Below are positions 48,694-56,802 of a stretch of DNA of 64,000 nt, piece by piece (position 1 is the first letter of the stretch; each line of letters starts with the position of its first letter). A program made the translations under genes and the position numbers. Source of the stretch: Hydrogenophaga sp. GTDB lineage: Bacteria; Pseudomonadota; Gammaproteobacteria; Burkholderiales; Burkholderiaceae_C. The notes under the pieces are model-generated. The model ran no database searches, was not told the origin of the DNA, and saw only the letters and a list, made by a program, of their open reading frames with translations. The DNA is taken from positions 36,806 through 100,805 of the forward strand of contig NZ_JADMJO010000030.1 in assembly GCF_018780385.1 (NCBI RefSeq). Reading direction: 5' to 3'.

Positions 48694-49464
48694 TCAGTTG
48701 GTTGCGGCGCGCATGCGCAGCAACGCCGCTTCCACGTTGCGTTGCGTGCCCTTCGTGTGTTCGGCCAGCAAGGCGCACGCGGTGTCGGCATCGCGCTTGA
48801 GCACGGCATCCAGCAGTCGCTTGTGTTCGCGGTTCTTGCTGTGCGCACTCACACGGTGGCGCGCCGAAAAGCGGCGGTAGCGCTCGGCCTGGTCGAACAG
48901 GCTGGCGCACAGCACACGTTGCCGCTGCGAAGGGCAGCCCGCCAGCAGGCTCATGTGAAAGTCACGGTGCACCTGGCTCCAGGTTTCATCGAGCACCTGG
49001 GGGCCTTCACCGAGGTGGGCCTCTGCGAGCTCCAGACGGTGCGCCGCCGCGACCACGGCAGCTTCCCAGGCATCGTCGCCGTGTTCGATGGCCAGGCGCA
49101 ATGCCGGCACCTCCATCATCAGCCGCATGTGCGTGAGGTCGAGCAGGTCGTCGGAGGTGATCGGCGCCACTCGAAATCCGCGCCGGTCGTCCGCCTTGAC
49201 CAGCCCCTCCTGGCTCAGCCGGTTCAAGGCCTCGCGCAGCGGGCTGCTCGAATAGCCATAGGCCTCCTGCAGCTCGTCCACCTTGAGCTTGACGCCGGGC
49301 GCAAAAGCCCCGCCGATGACATCGCGCCGCAGGCGCAGGAACGCCTGCTCAGACAGCGTCTGGCCCGCGTACGAAGTGAATTCAGGGTGTTCTGTATTTT
49401 GCACAAAGTGGATTTTGTGCATAAAACAGATTTTGTGCAAGATATTTTGCAGTGGGACCTGCAC
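48694..49464 (-). CDS. GntR-family regulator (FadR/FCD type)
   Basis: LSEQAFLRLRRDVIGGAFAPGVKLKVDELQEAYGYSSSPLREALNRLSQEGLVKADDRRGFRV; N-terminus uncertain. Confidence 0.9.
   Translation of the reverse strand: MQVPLQNILHKICFMHKIHFVQNTEHPEFTSYAGQTLSEQAFLRLRRDVIGGAFAPGVKLKVDELQEAYGYSSSPLREALNRLSQEGLVKADDRRGFRVAPITSDDLLDLTHMRLMMEVPALRLAIEHGDDAWEAAVVAAAHRLELAEAHLGEGPQVLDETWSQVHRDFHMSLLAGCPSQRQRVLCASLFDQAERYRRFSARHRVSAHSKNREHKRLLDAVLKRDADTACALLAEHTKGTQRNVEAALLRMRAATN
49396..49443. promoter_or_regulatory. Tandem 18-bp repeats with inverted half-site TTTTGCACAAA / GATTTTGTGCA at the gntR 5' end
   Basis: GATTTTGTGCA at 49411 and 49429 (18-bp period) plus TTTTGCACAAA at ~49397. Confidence 0.5.
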
Positions 49465-49482
49465 CGACCAGTGGGTATCGGT

Positions 49483-50469
49483 CTACACCCCCCTCTGAGA
49501 CACCTCGCCAGATCTCGCCGAGTAGCGCACCAGACTGTTCAGCGCCTCGATCTCCACACGCGCGCTGCGCCGCCCGTACACCTCGGTCTTCAGCCATTCG
49601 AGCTCGGCGTCCAGACGCTCCGTGTCGGTCACGGTGCAGAACCAGACCTTGGCCTCCGCGTCCCAGCGGTAGCCGCGGCTTTTGAGCTGGTCCTTGGATT
49701 CGAATGGGGACCCGGTAGCCCTCAATTTGAAACGCGGCAACGAGGCCGCCAGGAACAGCTGCGAAAGGCCCGTGTTCGTGCTCTTGGCCACCGTCTTTGA
49801 CAAGACCAGCAACAAGGCATGGCAGTCCACCTGGGCGCGGTGGGCCTCAAAGAACCAGCCCTGGTCCTGGGCAAGCGCGCTCAGCTTGGACGAGCCCGCG
49901 CCGGCCGCTTTCCAGTCGATGTCGGCAAACGAGCAGGCCCAGGCTTTCGCGGCAAAACAGGGAAACCGGGCTTCCACGAACGGCCGGTCGAAGCCAGCGT
50001 TGTGCGCCACGATCAGATCGGCGCGCATCACCATGGCCTCGACCTGCGAGTCGTCCAGCCGATGCCCCTGGACCATGTCATCGCTGATGCCCGTCACCTC
50101 CCGCGCCACGGACGGGATGGGCATGCCGGGGTCTTCGAATCCTTCGAACAGTTCCACCGGCCCGCAGGGCAAACCGGTGGCCATGTCCACCTGCACCAGC
50201 AACATGGCGAGTTCGATGATCTTGTCGGCCTGGTGCGACAGGCCGGTGGTCTCGGTGTCGAGCACCAGCACACGCTGAACCTCTGCCGCGGTCGGCGCGG
50301 GCCCAAAATCGGCGACGGGGAGCAGCCGCCGCAAAACGCGGAAATCGGGATCCTGCTCAAGCCGTTTCGCCATCTCTTCCGAGGTGGGCGCACGCGATGG
50401 CGGATCGGGTTGGGTGGGGGAAGGCTCCGCTGAACGCGGCGCGTCAAATTCGAAACTGAACTGGTTCAT
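49483..50469 (-). CDS. 3'-5' exonuclease, DnaQ-like DEDD family
   Basis: VLVLDTETTGLSHQADKIIELAMLLV, IVAHNAGFDRPFVEARF, HRAQVDCHALLLVL. Confidence 0.9.
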   Translation of the reverse strand: MNQFSFEFDAPRSAEPSPTQPDPPSRAPTSEEMAKRLEQDPDFRVLRRLLPVADFGPAPTAAEVQRVLVLDTETTGLSHQADKIIELAMLLVQVDMATGLPCGPVELFEGFEDPGMPIPSVAREVTGISDDMVQGHRLDDSQVEAMVMRADLIVAHNAGFDRPFVEARFPCFAAKAWACSFADIDWKAAGAGSSKLSALAQDQGWFFEAHRAQVDCHALLLVLSKTVAKSTNTGLSQLFLAASLPRFKLRATGSPFESKDQLKSRGYRWDAEAKVWFCTVTDTERLDAELEWLKTEVYGRRSARVEIEALNSLVRYSARSGEVSQRGV

Positions 50470-50686
50470 CGGAGAAGCCTACTCGACTCGCGGGAGACGC
50501 GGCGCCCTCGATCCTTGGCCGTCTGAACGCTTTGACGTCGCACGGAATGAGAACACTGGCATGCCCTGCTGTGCCACCAGCCTGCGGGTCTGTGCGTTGA
50601 AGAACAGACCTGAACTCGCTCGGCAGCGACCATCAAGTGCCGCTTCTCATGACAGCGCTTCAATGCGCGGAAAACCTGGAAACATC

Positions 50687-50860
50687 ATGAAACAGTCGAA
50701 AAACTCCGACAAGCCGCAGTCGCCCCTCAAGCCTCAGAACCCGCAGAAGTTCCCGTTGCAGCCGCAGACAGATGCGACGGCAAGTCGGGACAAGGTTCGC
50801 GAGGTCGTGCCTGTGCACGCACCACGTCAATCCAAGCGTCCCGTGGAAAGAACCAAGTAG
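50687..50860 (+). CDS. Small hypothetical basic Pro/Gln/Lys-rich protein (57 aa)
   Basis: ATG at 50687 after GGAAA: MKQSKNSDKPQSPLKPQNPQKFPLQPQTDATASRDKVREVVPVHAPRQSKRPVERTK. Confidence 0.5.
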   Translation: MKQSKNSDKPQSPLKPQNPQKFPLQPQTDATASRDKVREVVPVHAPRQSKRPVERTK

Positions 50861-51167
50861 CGCCAGGCTGCCCCTTCCTTTCAGCGGCCCAGGCCACGGC
50901 GCTCCCGGCCGGCTCGCCGGCGCCCATGCGCTCATCGGTCTGCAGGTGGGCCTGGCCGCCATCAACATCTGCGGGGTCATCAAGGCCGAGCAGCAGAGCA
51001 CCCCATGAGTTTGCGGCAAATGTTGCCGCGTCCTCCCCAGCATTCCGAACCGACGCGCCGGACATCCGCCACTTTGGTGAAGTGAATCTGACCGATCGCC
51101 GACGTGGCGTGAATGGGAATCCGCCTGTGAGACGGCACGCTCAGGCACAAGCCCGAGCGCGCCCGGA

Positions 51168-51479
51168 TCATATGGAGTTGCTGTCGCCGCGACGGCCGCC
51201 GCTGTCCTCTTCCTCGTCTTCTTCCTCGTCCTCTTCACGCTCCTCGGGAAGAGCGTCGTCCTGTTGCTGGGAAGGATTGATCTCCTTGCGGCCCAGCTGG
51301 TCGTCGCCGCCCGGGTTGCTCTGCTCGCGCTGCCCGGACCGATCGCTCTGGCCGCCTTGCTGGCCCGGAATCCGGTCCTGGTCCTGGCGTTGGGTCTGGC
51401 CCTGACCCTGCCGGTTTTGGTTTTGCTGACCTTGCTCTTGCTGGTTTTGACCTTGCTGGTTCTGGTTGCTCGATGCCAT
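51168..51479 (-). CDS. Small Gln/Asn/Gly-rich protein with acidic C-terminus, predicted disordered (103 aa)
   Basis: MASSNQNQQGQNQQEQGQQNQNRQGQGQTQRQDQD...EEREEDEEEDEEEDSGGRRGDSNSI. Confidence 0.7.
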   Translation of the reverse strand: MASSNQNQQGQNQQEQGQQNQNRQGQGQTQRQDQDRIPGQQGGQSDRSGQREQSNPGGDDQLGRKEINPSQQQDDALPEEREEDEEEDEEEDSGGRRGDSNSI

Positions 51480-51560
51480 GTCGTTCTCCTGAGTGTTGAA
51501 GGGTTTGCAGCGGTCACGTGACTCGCCCTTCCTCACGGCAAGGTGTGTGCCTGAAGTCAT

Positions 51561-52415
51561 TCAACCGAGAACCTCCGTGGTCCCTGGTGGCAGACGCATC
51601 CGTGGCCTCTCGACACGCAGGCCCTTGATCGCCCAGGCAGCGGCGTCGAGATGAATGCTGCCATCGGTCTGGGCCGGCAATTCGCGCTGCAGCAGGTCCC
51701 GAATGGCGTCCTGCTGGTGCGCCGCCAACCCCGCCAGCCAGGTCGGCGCGGCGCCCTGGCCACCCAGAAAGGGTTGCCAGTAGTCGTCGAAGCTTGAGAA
51801 GCGGGTCGGTATGTCAATGGCTCGGACTTCGACGTGGGTGAGGCCCGCACCGCCCCACAACGACCGCAGCGGCTCCGGTGCACACAGGGGGAAGCGGCTG
51901 GCCTCGTCCGGCACTTCGGCCGAGCCGCACACGGCGATCGCAACATCCCAGAAGCGCCGCATCATCTGCATGCCGCCGGCGTAGTCCCAGACATAGGCGG
52001 CCACCTGCCCGTTGGGCCGCGTGATCCGCGCCATCTCGGCAACCATGGTCGCTGGCTGGCTCACAAAATTGAGCACAAGTCCGGAAACAGCCGCGTCGCA
52101 GCTGGCGGTTTCCATGGGCAAAGCGATGGCGTCGGCGACCGAGAAGCGCGCTCGAACGTCGGAGATGTTCGCCGATGCAAAACCCACGAAGCCGGGCGAC
52201 TTGTCGATGGCGTGGACGGAACGGGGGTTGCAGTTCAGGATGGTGTGCGTCAGTGCTCCTGTTCCGCAACCGATGTCGGCCCAGTCCGCGCCCGGCTTGA
52301 CAGAGAGCCAGCGGATGAACTCCGCCGCCACCCGTCGGCTCCAGCGCCCCACGTACAGCTCGTAGGGACCGGCCTCGCCCCAGCGGTCGTTTGTGGGCAC
52401 TTGCTGATGAGTCAT
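51561..52415 (-). CDS. Class I SAM-dependent methyltransferase
   Basis: WADIGCGTGALTHTILN motif I; ATG at 52415 gives MTHQQVPTNDRWGEAGPYELYVGRWSR. Confidence 0.92.
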   Translation of the reverse strand: MTHQQVPTNDRWGEAGPYELYVGRWSRRVAAEFIRWLSVKPGADWADIGCGTGALTHTILNCNPRSVHAIDKSPGFVGFASANISDVRARFSVADAIALPMETASCDAAVSGLVLNFVSQPATMVAEMARITRPNGQVAAYVWDYAGGMQMMRRFWDVAIAVCGSAEVPDEASRFPLCAPEPLRSLWGGAGLTHVEVRAIDIPTRFSSFDDYWQPFLGGQGAAPTWLAGLAAHQQDAIRDLLQRELPAQTDGSIHLDAAAWAIKGLRVERPRMRLPPGTTEVLG

Positions 52416-52531
52416 CTGCTTCTCCACCACCCAATGAGCGTGCGCCAGTCTGGCAGAGGGGGTGGGCGGAATCAAGCGGTGGTGAAGAGCCTGGATCTCC
52501 AGGCCAGCCGTTGCAGCAGCGGCGCGACTGC

Positions 52532-53179
52532 TTACCGTCCCCCAGCGACCTTGCGTCGGCGGGCCGTACAAAGGCCCGCGAGTGCAAGGCCGAGCAGCGC
52601 CAGCGTGCCCGGCTCCGGCACTGCGGCGAACGGCGTGCGCGAGAACGTGGTGGTGGCGTTCAGCACGCCATTTCCCCGCCCCGACAGGTAGAAGATCGAC
52701 GCGTCGTCAAAGGGCGTGTCGAACGCGGGCGGTGGCCGAATCGGATGGCCCAAGCCCGCACCCACGGTGCCGTGATATCCCCAATCGCCGCGAAGTACCA
52801 ACGACAGGCGACCCTCAACGCCACCGCCCGCGTCGAACTGGCCCGCCACTCCCCAATAGTCGTCACTTGGCAAGTTGGAGCCGAGAAGCGTGATGGTGCG
52901 GGGACTGAGGGCGGGCGCGAGGCTCCAGGAAATTGCCTCCAGCGGGAAAACGTCGAAGTTCACCCCGCTGTCGTCGAGATTGGTTGCCGTGTCGTCAAAG
53001 GTGAACTGCCCCGTGAACTCGCGGCCCACGGTCAGGCCGACCGCGGCGAACAGACTGAGGGGGTCGCTGGACTGACTGTCGACCAAGGTCTTGAAATAAA
53101 CCGTGGTTGGCGTGGCACAGACGAGGCTCGGCAGCACAACAAGCGCTGCACAGAGCAGTTTGGAAATCCTGATATTCAT
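52532..53179 (-). CDS. PEP-CTERM sorting domain protein
   Basis: Signal peptide MNIRISKLLCAALVVLPSLVCA; C-terminal AVPEPGTLALLGLALAGLCTARRRK. Confidence 0.92.
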   Translation of the reverse strand: MNIRISKLLCAALVVLPSLVCATPTTVYFKTLVDSQSSDPLSLFAAVGLTVGREFTGQFTFDDTATNLDDSGVNFDVFPLEAISWSLAPALSPRTITLLGSNLPSDDYWGVAGQFDAGGGVEGRLSLVLRGDWGYHGTVGAGLGHPIRPPPAFDTPFDDASIFYLSGRGNGVLNATTTFSRTPFAAVPEPGTLALLGLALAGLCTARRRKVAGGR

Positions 53180-53230
53180 TGGAACCCCATATGGACGCCG
53201 GCGTCAGGCCGGCTTGCGACTCACGGCGGC

Positions 53231-53247
53231 CGCAAGAATTGCGCCAA
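53231..53247 (-). promoter_or_regulatory. Sigma54-like -24/-12 promoter candidate for the PEP-CTERM gene
   Basis: Reverse strand TTGGCGCAATTCTTGCG; GG-N10-GC spacing, ~53 bp upstream of ATG. Confidence 0.5.
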
Positions 53248-53440
53248 TCACGAGGAACACAGCCCGCACGAGGCGTTGGCAACAACTTCCCACGGATGAC
53301 GGCGTGGGCGCTGTAAAGGGCACCGACAGTCGCGCGAAGGCTGACCGAGCCTGCAGCGAAGGAGGCCATCAGCGCCTTCCTGGCAGCAGTCGCTCCTCCA
53401 GCGTTGTGCGATCTGGAACGTGCCGGCCCATCACCCCGCC

Positions 53441-54091
53441 TCAGACGACCCGGGTGTAGGCGGCCATGAAAACCCTCACTGCCTCGCGCAACAGCGCTCT
53501 GTCCTCCCGGGCGCTGGGCATGTCCAGCATCAACAGTCCGCGGATGTGGCCGTCGCCCAGGAACATCGCCAGGAACAGGTCCGCCGCCTGGCGCGGGTGC
53601 CGCACCGTCAGCGTGCCGGCCGCGTCGGCGCGGCGCAGGTACGCGGCCAGGTCGCCGATCAGCCGATCGGCGCCTTGCCGGTAGAAGGCCTGGCAGGCCT
53701 TGGGCTGCGCCCCGGCGGCGCCATAGACCGAGCGGAACTGACCCAGCGCCTCATCCTCGCGTGCCAGCGTCAGGAACTGCTCGCCGATGGCCAGCAGCGC
53801 CTTCCTGGGCTCCTTCTCGTCCAACATTCCAGCACCCACGAGGCCGCCCACAACGCGCTCGGTGCGATCGCGGACCTCTGCCTCGAAGAGCCCCTCCTTG
53901 GACGTGAAGTGGCTGTAGATGGTCATCTTCGAGACACCGGCCTCGGCGGCGATAGCGTCCACACTGGCCCGCTCCAAGCCGTGCGCATAGAAGTGGCTGC
54001 GCGCCACGTCCAGGATGCGCCGGTAACGCTCGGGATCGCGCGGTCTGCCGCGGCGCGGCTTCGGCGCAGCATCGTCTTCGGTTTTTGTCAT
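53441..54091 (-). CDS. TetR-family regulator of RND efflux operon
   Basis: RILDVARSHFYAHGLERASVDAIAAEAGVSKMTIYSHFTSKEGLFEAEV; divergent from the RND operon. Confidence 0.93.
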   Translation of the reverse strand: MTKTEDDAAPKPRRGRPRDPERYRRILDVARSHFYAHGLERASVDAIAAEAGVSKMTIYSHFTSKEGLFEAEVRDRTERVVGGLVGAGMLDEKEPRKALLAIGEQFLTLAREDEALGQFRSVYGAAGAQPKACQAFYRQGADRLIGDLAAYLRRADAAGTLTVRHPRQAADLFLAMFLGDGHIRGLLMLDMPSAREDRALLREAVRVFMAAYTRVV

Positions 54092-54100
54092 CTGATTTGG

Positions 54101-54157
54101 TGTACTTGACAGTCCAGTATAGTTCGCTAGAATTACTGTACTCATTAGTCCAATATA
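54101..54157. promoter_or_regulatory. Two related 21-bp direct repeats TGTACT-N4-AGTCCARTATA in the tetR/RND intergenic
   Basis: 54101-54121 TGTACTTGACAGTCCAGTATA; 54137-54157 TGTACTCATTAGTCCAATATA. Confidence 0.6.
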
Positions 54158-54166
54158 CACGAGATC

Positions 54167-55648
54167 ATGACCCCCTCTCCGCATCGCAGTCCGAATCTCG
54201 ACGCCCGGCTCCTCCGTCCGGTGGCGCTCGCGGCGCTGGCCATCTTGTCGGGCTGCGCCGTGCCACCGGTGCAGCCCCCCGTGCCGTCGGTGCCGCTGAC
54301 GGCCGCCTTTGCGCAAGGCGGGCTTGCTCCGGTGGCTGGCCAGGCCATCGACGGCGCCTGGTGGGCCGGCTACGGGGACCCGGCCCTGACGGCGTTGGTC
54401 GAGCAGGCCCTGGCCACCAACCAGGACGTGTCCATCGCGTTGCAACGCGTCATGCAGGCGCGAGCAGGCGGCGATGCCCAGGACTCTCGCCTGTGGCCAA
54501 CGATCGGTCTGCAGGCTTCAGCTTCGCGCAGTGAAAGCGGCCTGCCTGCTCCGGTCAAGCAGGGCATGCCGGACACGCGTGCGCTGCGCGCCGGCGTCGA
54601 GGTGGCTTGGGAGATCGACCTGGCCGGCGGCGTGCGCGCCGGTCGAGACGCAGCAAGTGCCGATACCGCGGCCGCGATGGCAGGTGTAGCGGGCGCGCGG
54701 CTGCTGGTGGCCAGCGAGGTGGTGCGGCAGTATTTCGTGCTGCGCGGCGCCGAGGAGCAATTGCGCATCGTGCAGGCTCTCGCTGCAGCGCAGCGCGAAA
54801 CCGCTGCGCGCGTGGCCAGCCGCCTGCGCGAAGGCCAAGCCAGCGCCTTCGACCTGGACCGCGCGCGTGCCGAGGCCGACGCGCTCGATGCGCAGGTGCC
54901 GTCACTGCGGACGCTGGCCGGCATCTCACAGACGCGGCTCGCGGTGCTGCTGGGTCGCAACCCCTCCGTACGCGTCACCGACGATGCGCCGTCGTATGCA
55001 TGGCCCCGGACGCGCGAGATCGGCACAGGACAACCCAGCGAACTGCTGATGCGCCGTCCCGACCTCATCGCCGCCGAGGCGCGCTTCGCGGCCGAGACGC
55101 TCCGCGGCCACGAGGCCCGGGCCCAGTGGTGGCCCAAGCTTTTCCTGAGCGCCTTGCTCGGCCGCCAGGACCTGCGCCTGAACGCTCAGAACCTTGCACC
55201 AGTGCACTTTTCCAACGTCGCGCTCGCCTTCGCCGCGCCGCTTTTCAATGCAGGTCGCATCGACGCCGGCATCCGCGCGCAGTCCGCGCGTGCCGAGGAG
55301 GCGTTGCTGACTTGGCAGAAGGCGGTGCTGGTGGCGGTTCAGGAAGTGGAGGACAGCCTTCTTGTGCGCAGCGAAGAGACCAGGCGCGGTGCAGCGCTGG
55401 CCACCGCCGTGGAACACCGCCGCCGCTCTCTGCAGCACGCCCAGTCGCTGCAGCGCGAAGGACAGATCGACCTTCTGGTGCTGCTGGACGTGCAGCGATC
55501 GGTGCTGTCCAGCGAACTCGCCCTGTCGGACAGCCGCCTTCAGCAAGTGCTGGCCGACGTGCAACTTTACAAGGCACTGGGCGGCGCCTTCGGGCCGCCC
55601 AGTGCCAGTCGTGCCATGACTTCCGCTACCGAGAGGACGCCCCAGTGA
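54167..55648 (+). CDS. RND efflux outer-membrane lipoprotein (NodT/OprM-like)
   Basis: Lipobox AILSGCAVPP; GAWWAGYGDPALTALVEQALATNQDVSIALQRVMQAR. Confidence 0.93.
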   Translation: MTPSPHRSPNLDARLLRPVALAALAILSGCAVPPVQPPVPSVPLTAAFAQGGLAPVAGQAIDGAWWAGYGDPALTALVEQALATNQDVSIALQRVMQARAGGDAQDSRLWPTIGLQASASRSESGLPAPVKQGMPDTRALRAGVEVAWEIDLAGGVRAGRDAASADTAAAMAGVAGARLLVASEVVRQYFVLRGAEEQLRIVQALAAAQRETAARVASRLREGQASAFDLDRARAEADALDAQVPSLRTLAGISQTRLAVLLGRNPSVRVTDDAPSYAWPRTREIGTGQPSELLMRRPDLIAAEARFAAETLRGHEARAQWWPKLFLSALLGRQDLRLNAQNLAPVHFSNVALAFAAPLFNAGRIDAGIRAQSARAEEALLTWQKAVLVAVQEVEDSLLVRSEETRRGAALATAVEHRRRSLQHAQSLQREGQIDLLVLLDVQRSVLSSELALSDSRLQQVLADVQLYKALGGAFGPPSASRAMTSATERTPQ

Positions 55649-56802
55649 ACAAAACTTTCTCCACCCTGTCCCGCTCGGCCATGGCCGCCGCGGCCTTGCT
55701 CCTGGCCGCTTGCAGCGACCCTCCCGCCCCCGCCGCCGTCGTCAAGCCGGTCTTCGTGACCACCGTGACCGAGGCCTTGTCCCGGCAAACGCGCTCGTTC
55801 ACCTCCGTCGTCCGGGCCCGTGTCGAAACAGACATGGCTTTTCGCATCGGCGGCAAGGTGGTGGACCGTCTGGTCGAGGTGGGCGATGTCGTCAAGGCGG
55901 GCCAGCCGCTCGCCCGGCTCGATCCAACCGACTACCAACTGGCCATGCGGGCCGCCGCTGACCAGGTGCAGGCCGCCTCGGTCGATGCGCAGCAGGCCGC
56001 ATCGGACGAGGCCCGCTTCGGGAGGTTGCTGGTGGACGGTTCGGTGGGTGCTGCCGACCATGAGCGCCAGAAGGCGCGTGCCGATGCGGCTGCGGCTCGC
56101 CTGGACCAGGCCCGCCGCCAGCTCGACCTGGCGCGCAACCGCGAAGGCTATGCCACGCTGGTGGCACCGTATGCCGGCGTGGTGACGGCGCTGCGCTTCG
56201 AGCGCGGCCAGGTGGTCACCGAGGGCCAACCCGTGCTGTCGCTGGCCCGTGACGGGGAACGCGAGATCGTCGCCGACCTGCCCGAGGAATGGGTGGGCCG
56301 GGCGCGAACCCTCACCGCCGTGGCCACGCCCTGGCACGACGCGGCGCAGGATGCAAAGGCGCCGCTGCAGCTGGTGCTGCGCGAACTCTCACCACTGGCC
56401 AGCGCGCAGGGTCGGACCTTCCGCGTGCGCTATGCCGCGACCCCCGAATCGCGCGCGCAGGTCGCGGCGCTGCCACTGGGCAGCACCATGCAGCTGAACC
56501 TGTCCGACCCGACCGCGGGCGCGGCGAGTGCCGCCCTGCCGGTCACGGCGCTGGTGAAGGCCAGCGGCTCTGCGGGTGTCTGGGTGCTGGATGCCAATGG
56601 CTCGGACCTCGTGTTCCAGCCCGTGCAGGTGGTCGGCATGGACGACGCGTCGGTGCGCGTCACCGGCCTGGCCGCCGGCAGCCGCGTGGTCAGCGTCGGT
56701 GCCCAGAAGCTCGATGCCGGCATCAAGGTGCGGGCCGTCGAACGTTCGCCCGAAGCCGCGCCGGCCCCCGTCGGCAAGAGCAGCTCACAAGGGCAGTCAT
56801 GA
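55645..56802 (+). CDS. RND efflux periplasmic adaptor
   Basis: GTG start; lipobox LLLAACSDPP; FRIGGKVVDRLVEVGDVVKAGQPLARLDPTDYQL. Confidence 0.93.
   Translation: MNKTFSTLSRSAMAAAALLLAACSDPPAPAAVVKPVFVTTVTEALSRQTRSFTSVVRARVETDMAFRIGGKVVDRLVEVGDVVKAGQPLARLDPTDYQLAMRAAADQVQAASVDAQQAASDEARFGRLLVDGSVGAADHERQKARADAAAARLDQARRQLDLARNREGYATLVAPYAGVVTALRFERGQVVTEGQPVLSLARDGEREIVADLPEEWVGRARTLTAVATPWHDAAQDAKAPLQLVLRELSPLASAQGRTFRVRYAATPESRAQVAALPLGSTMQLNLSDPTAGAASAALPVTALVKASGSAGVWVLDANGSDLVFQPVQVVGMDDASVRVTGLAAGSRVVSVGAQKLDAGIKVRAVERSPEAAPAPVGKSSSQGQS

Noticed and set aside
50772-51008. 78-aa + ORF ending GAHALIGLQVGLAAINICGVIKAEQQSTP
   Set aside because: The hydrophobic C-terminus hints at a decayed small membrane protein, but the N-terminal half is non-descript and overlaps another candidate; not enough support.
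51180-51260. Poly-Ser tract in a + strand frame opposite the Q-rich protein
   Set aside because: Explained by the antisense of the poly-Glu/Asp stretch of the minus-strand gene.
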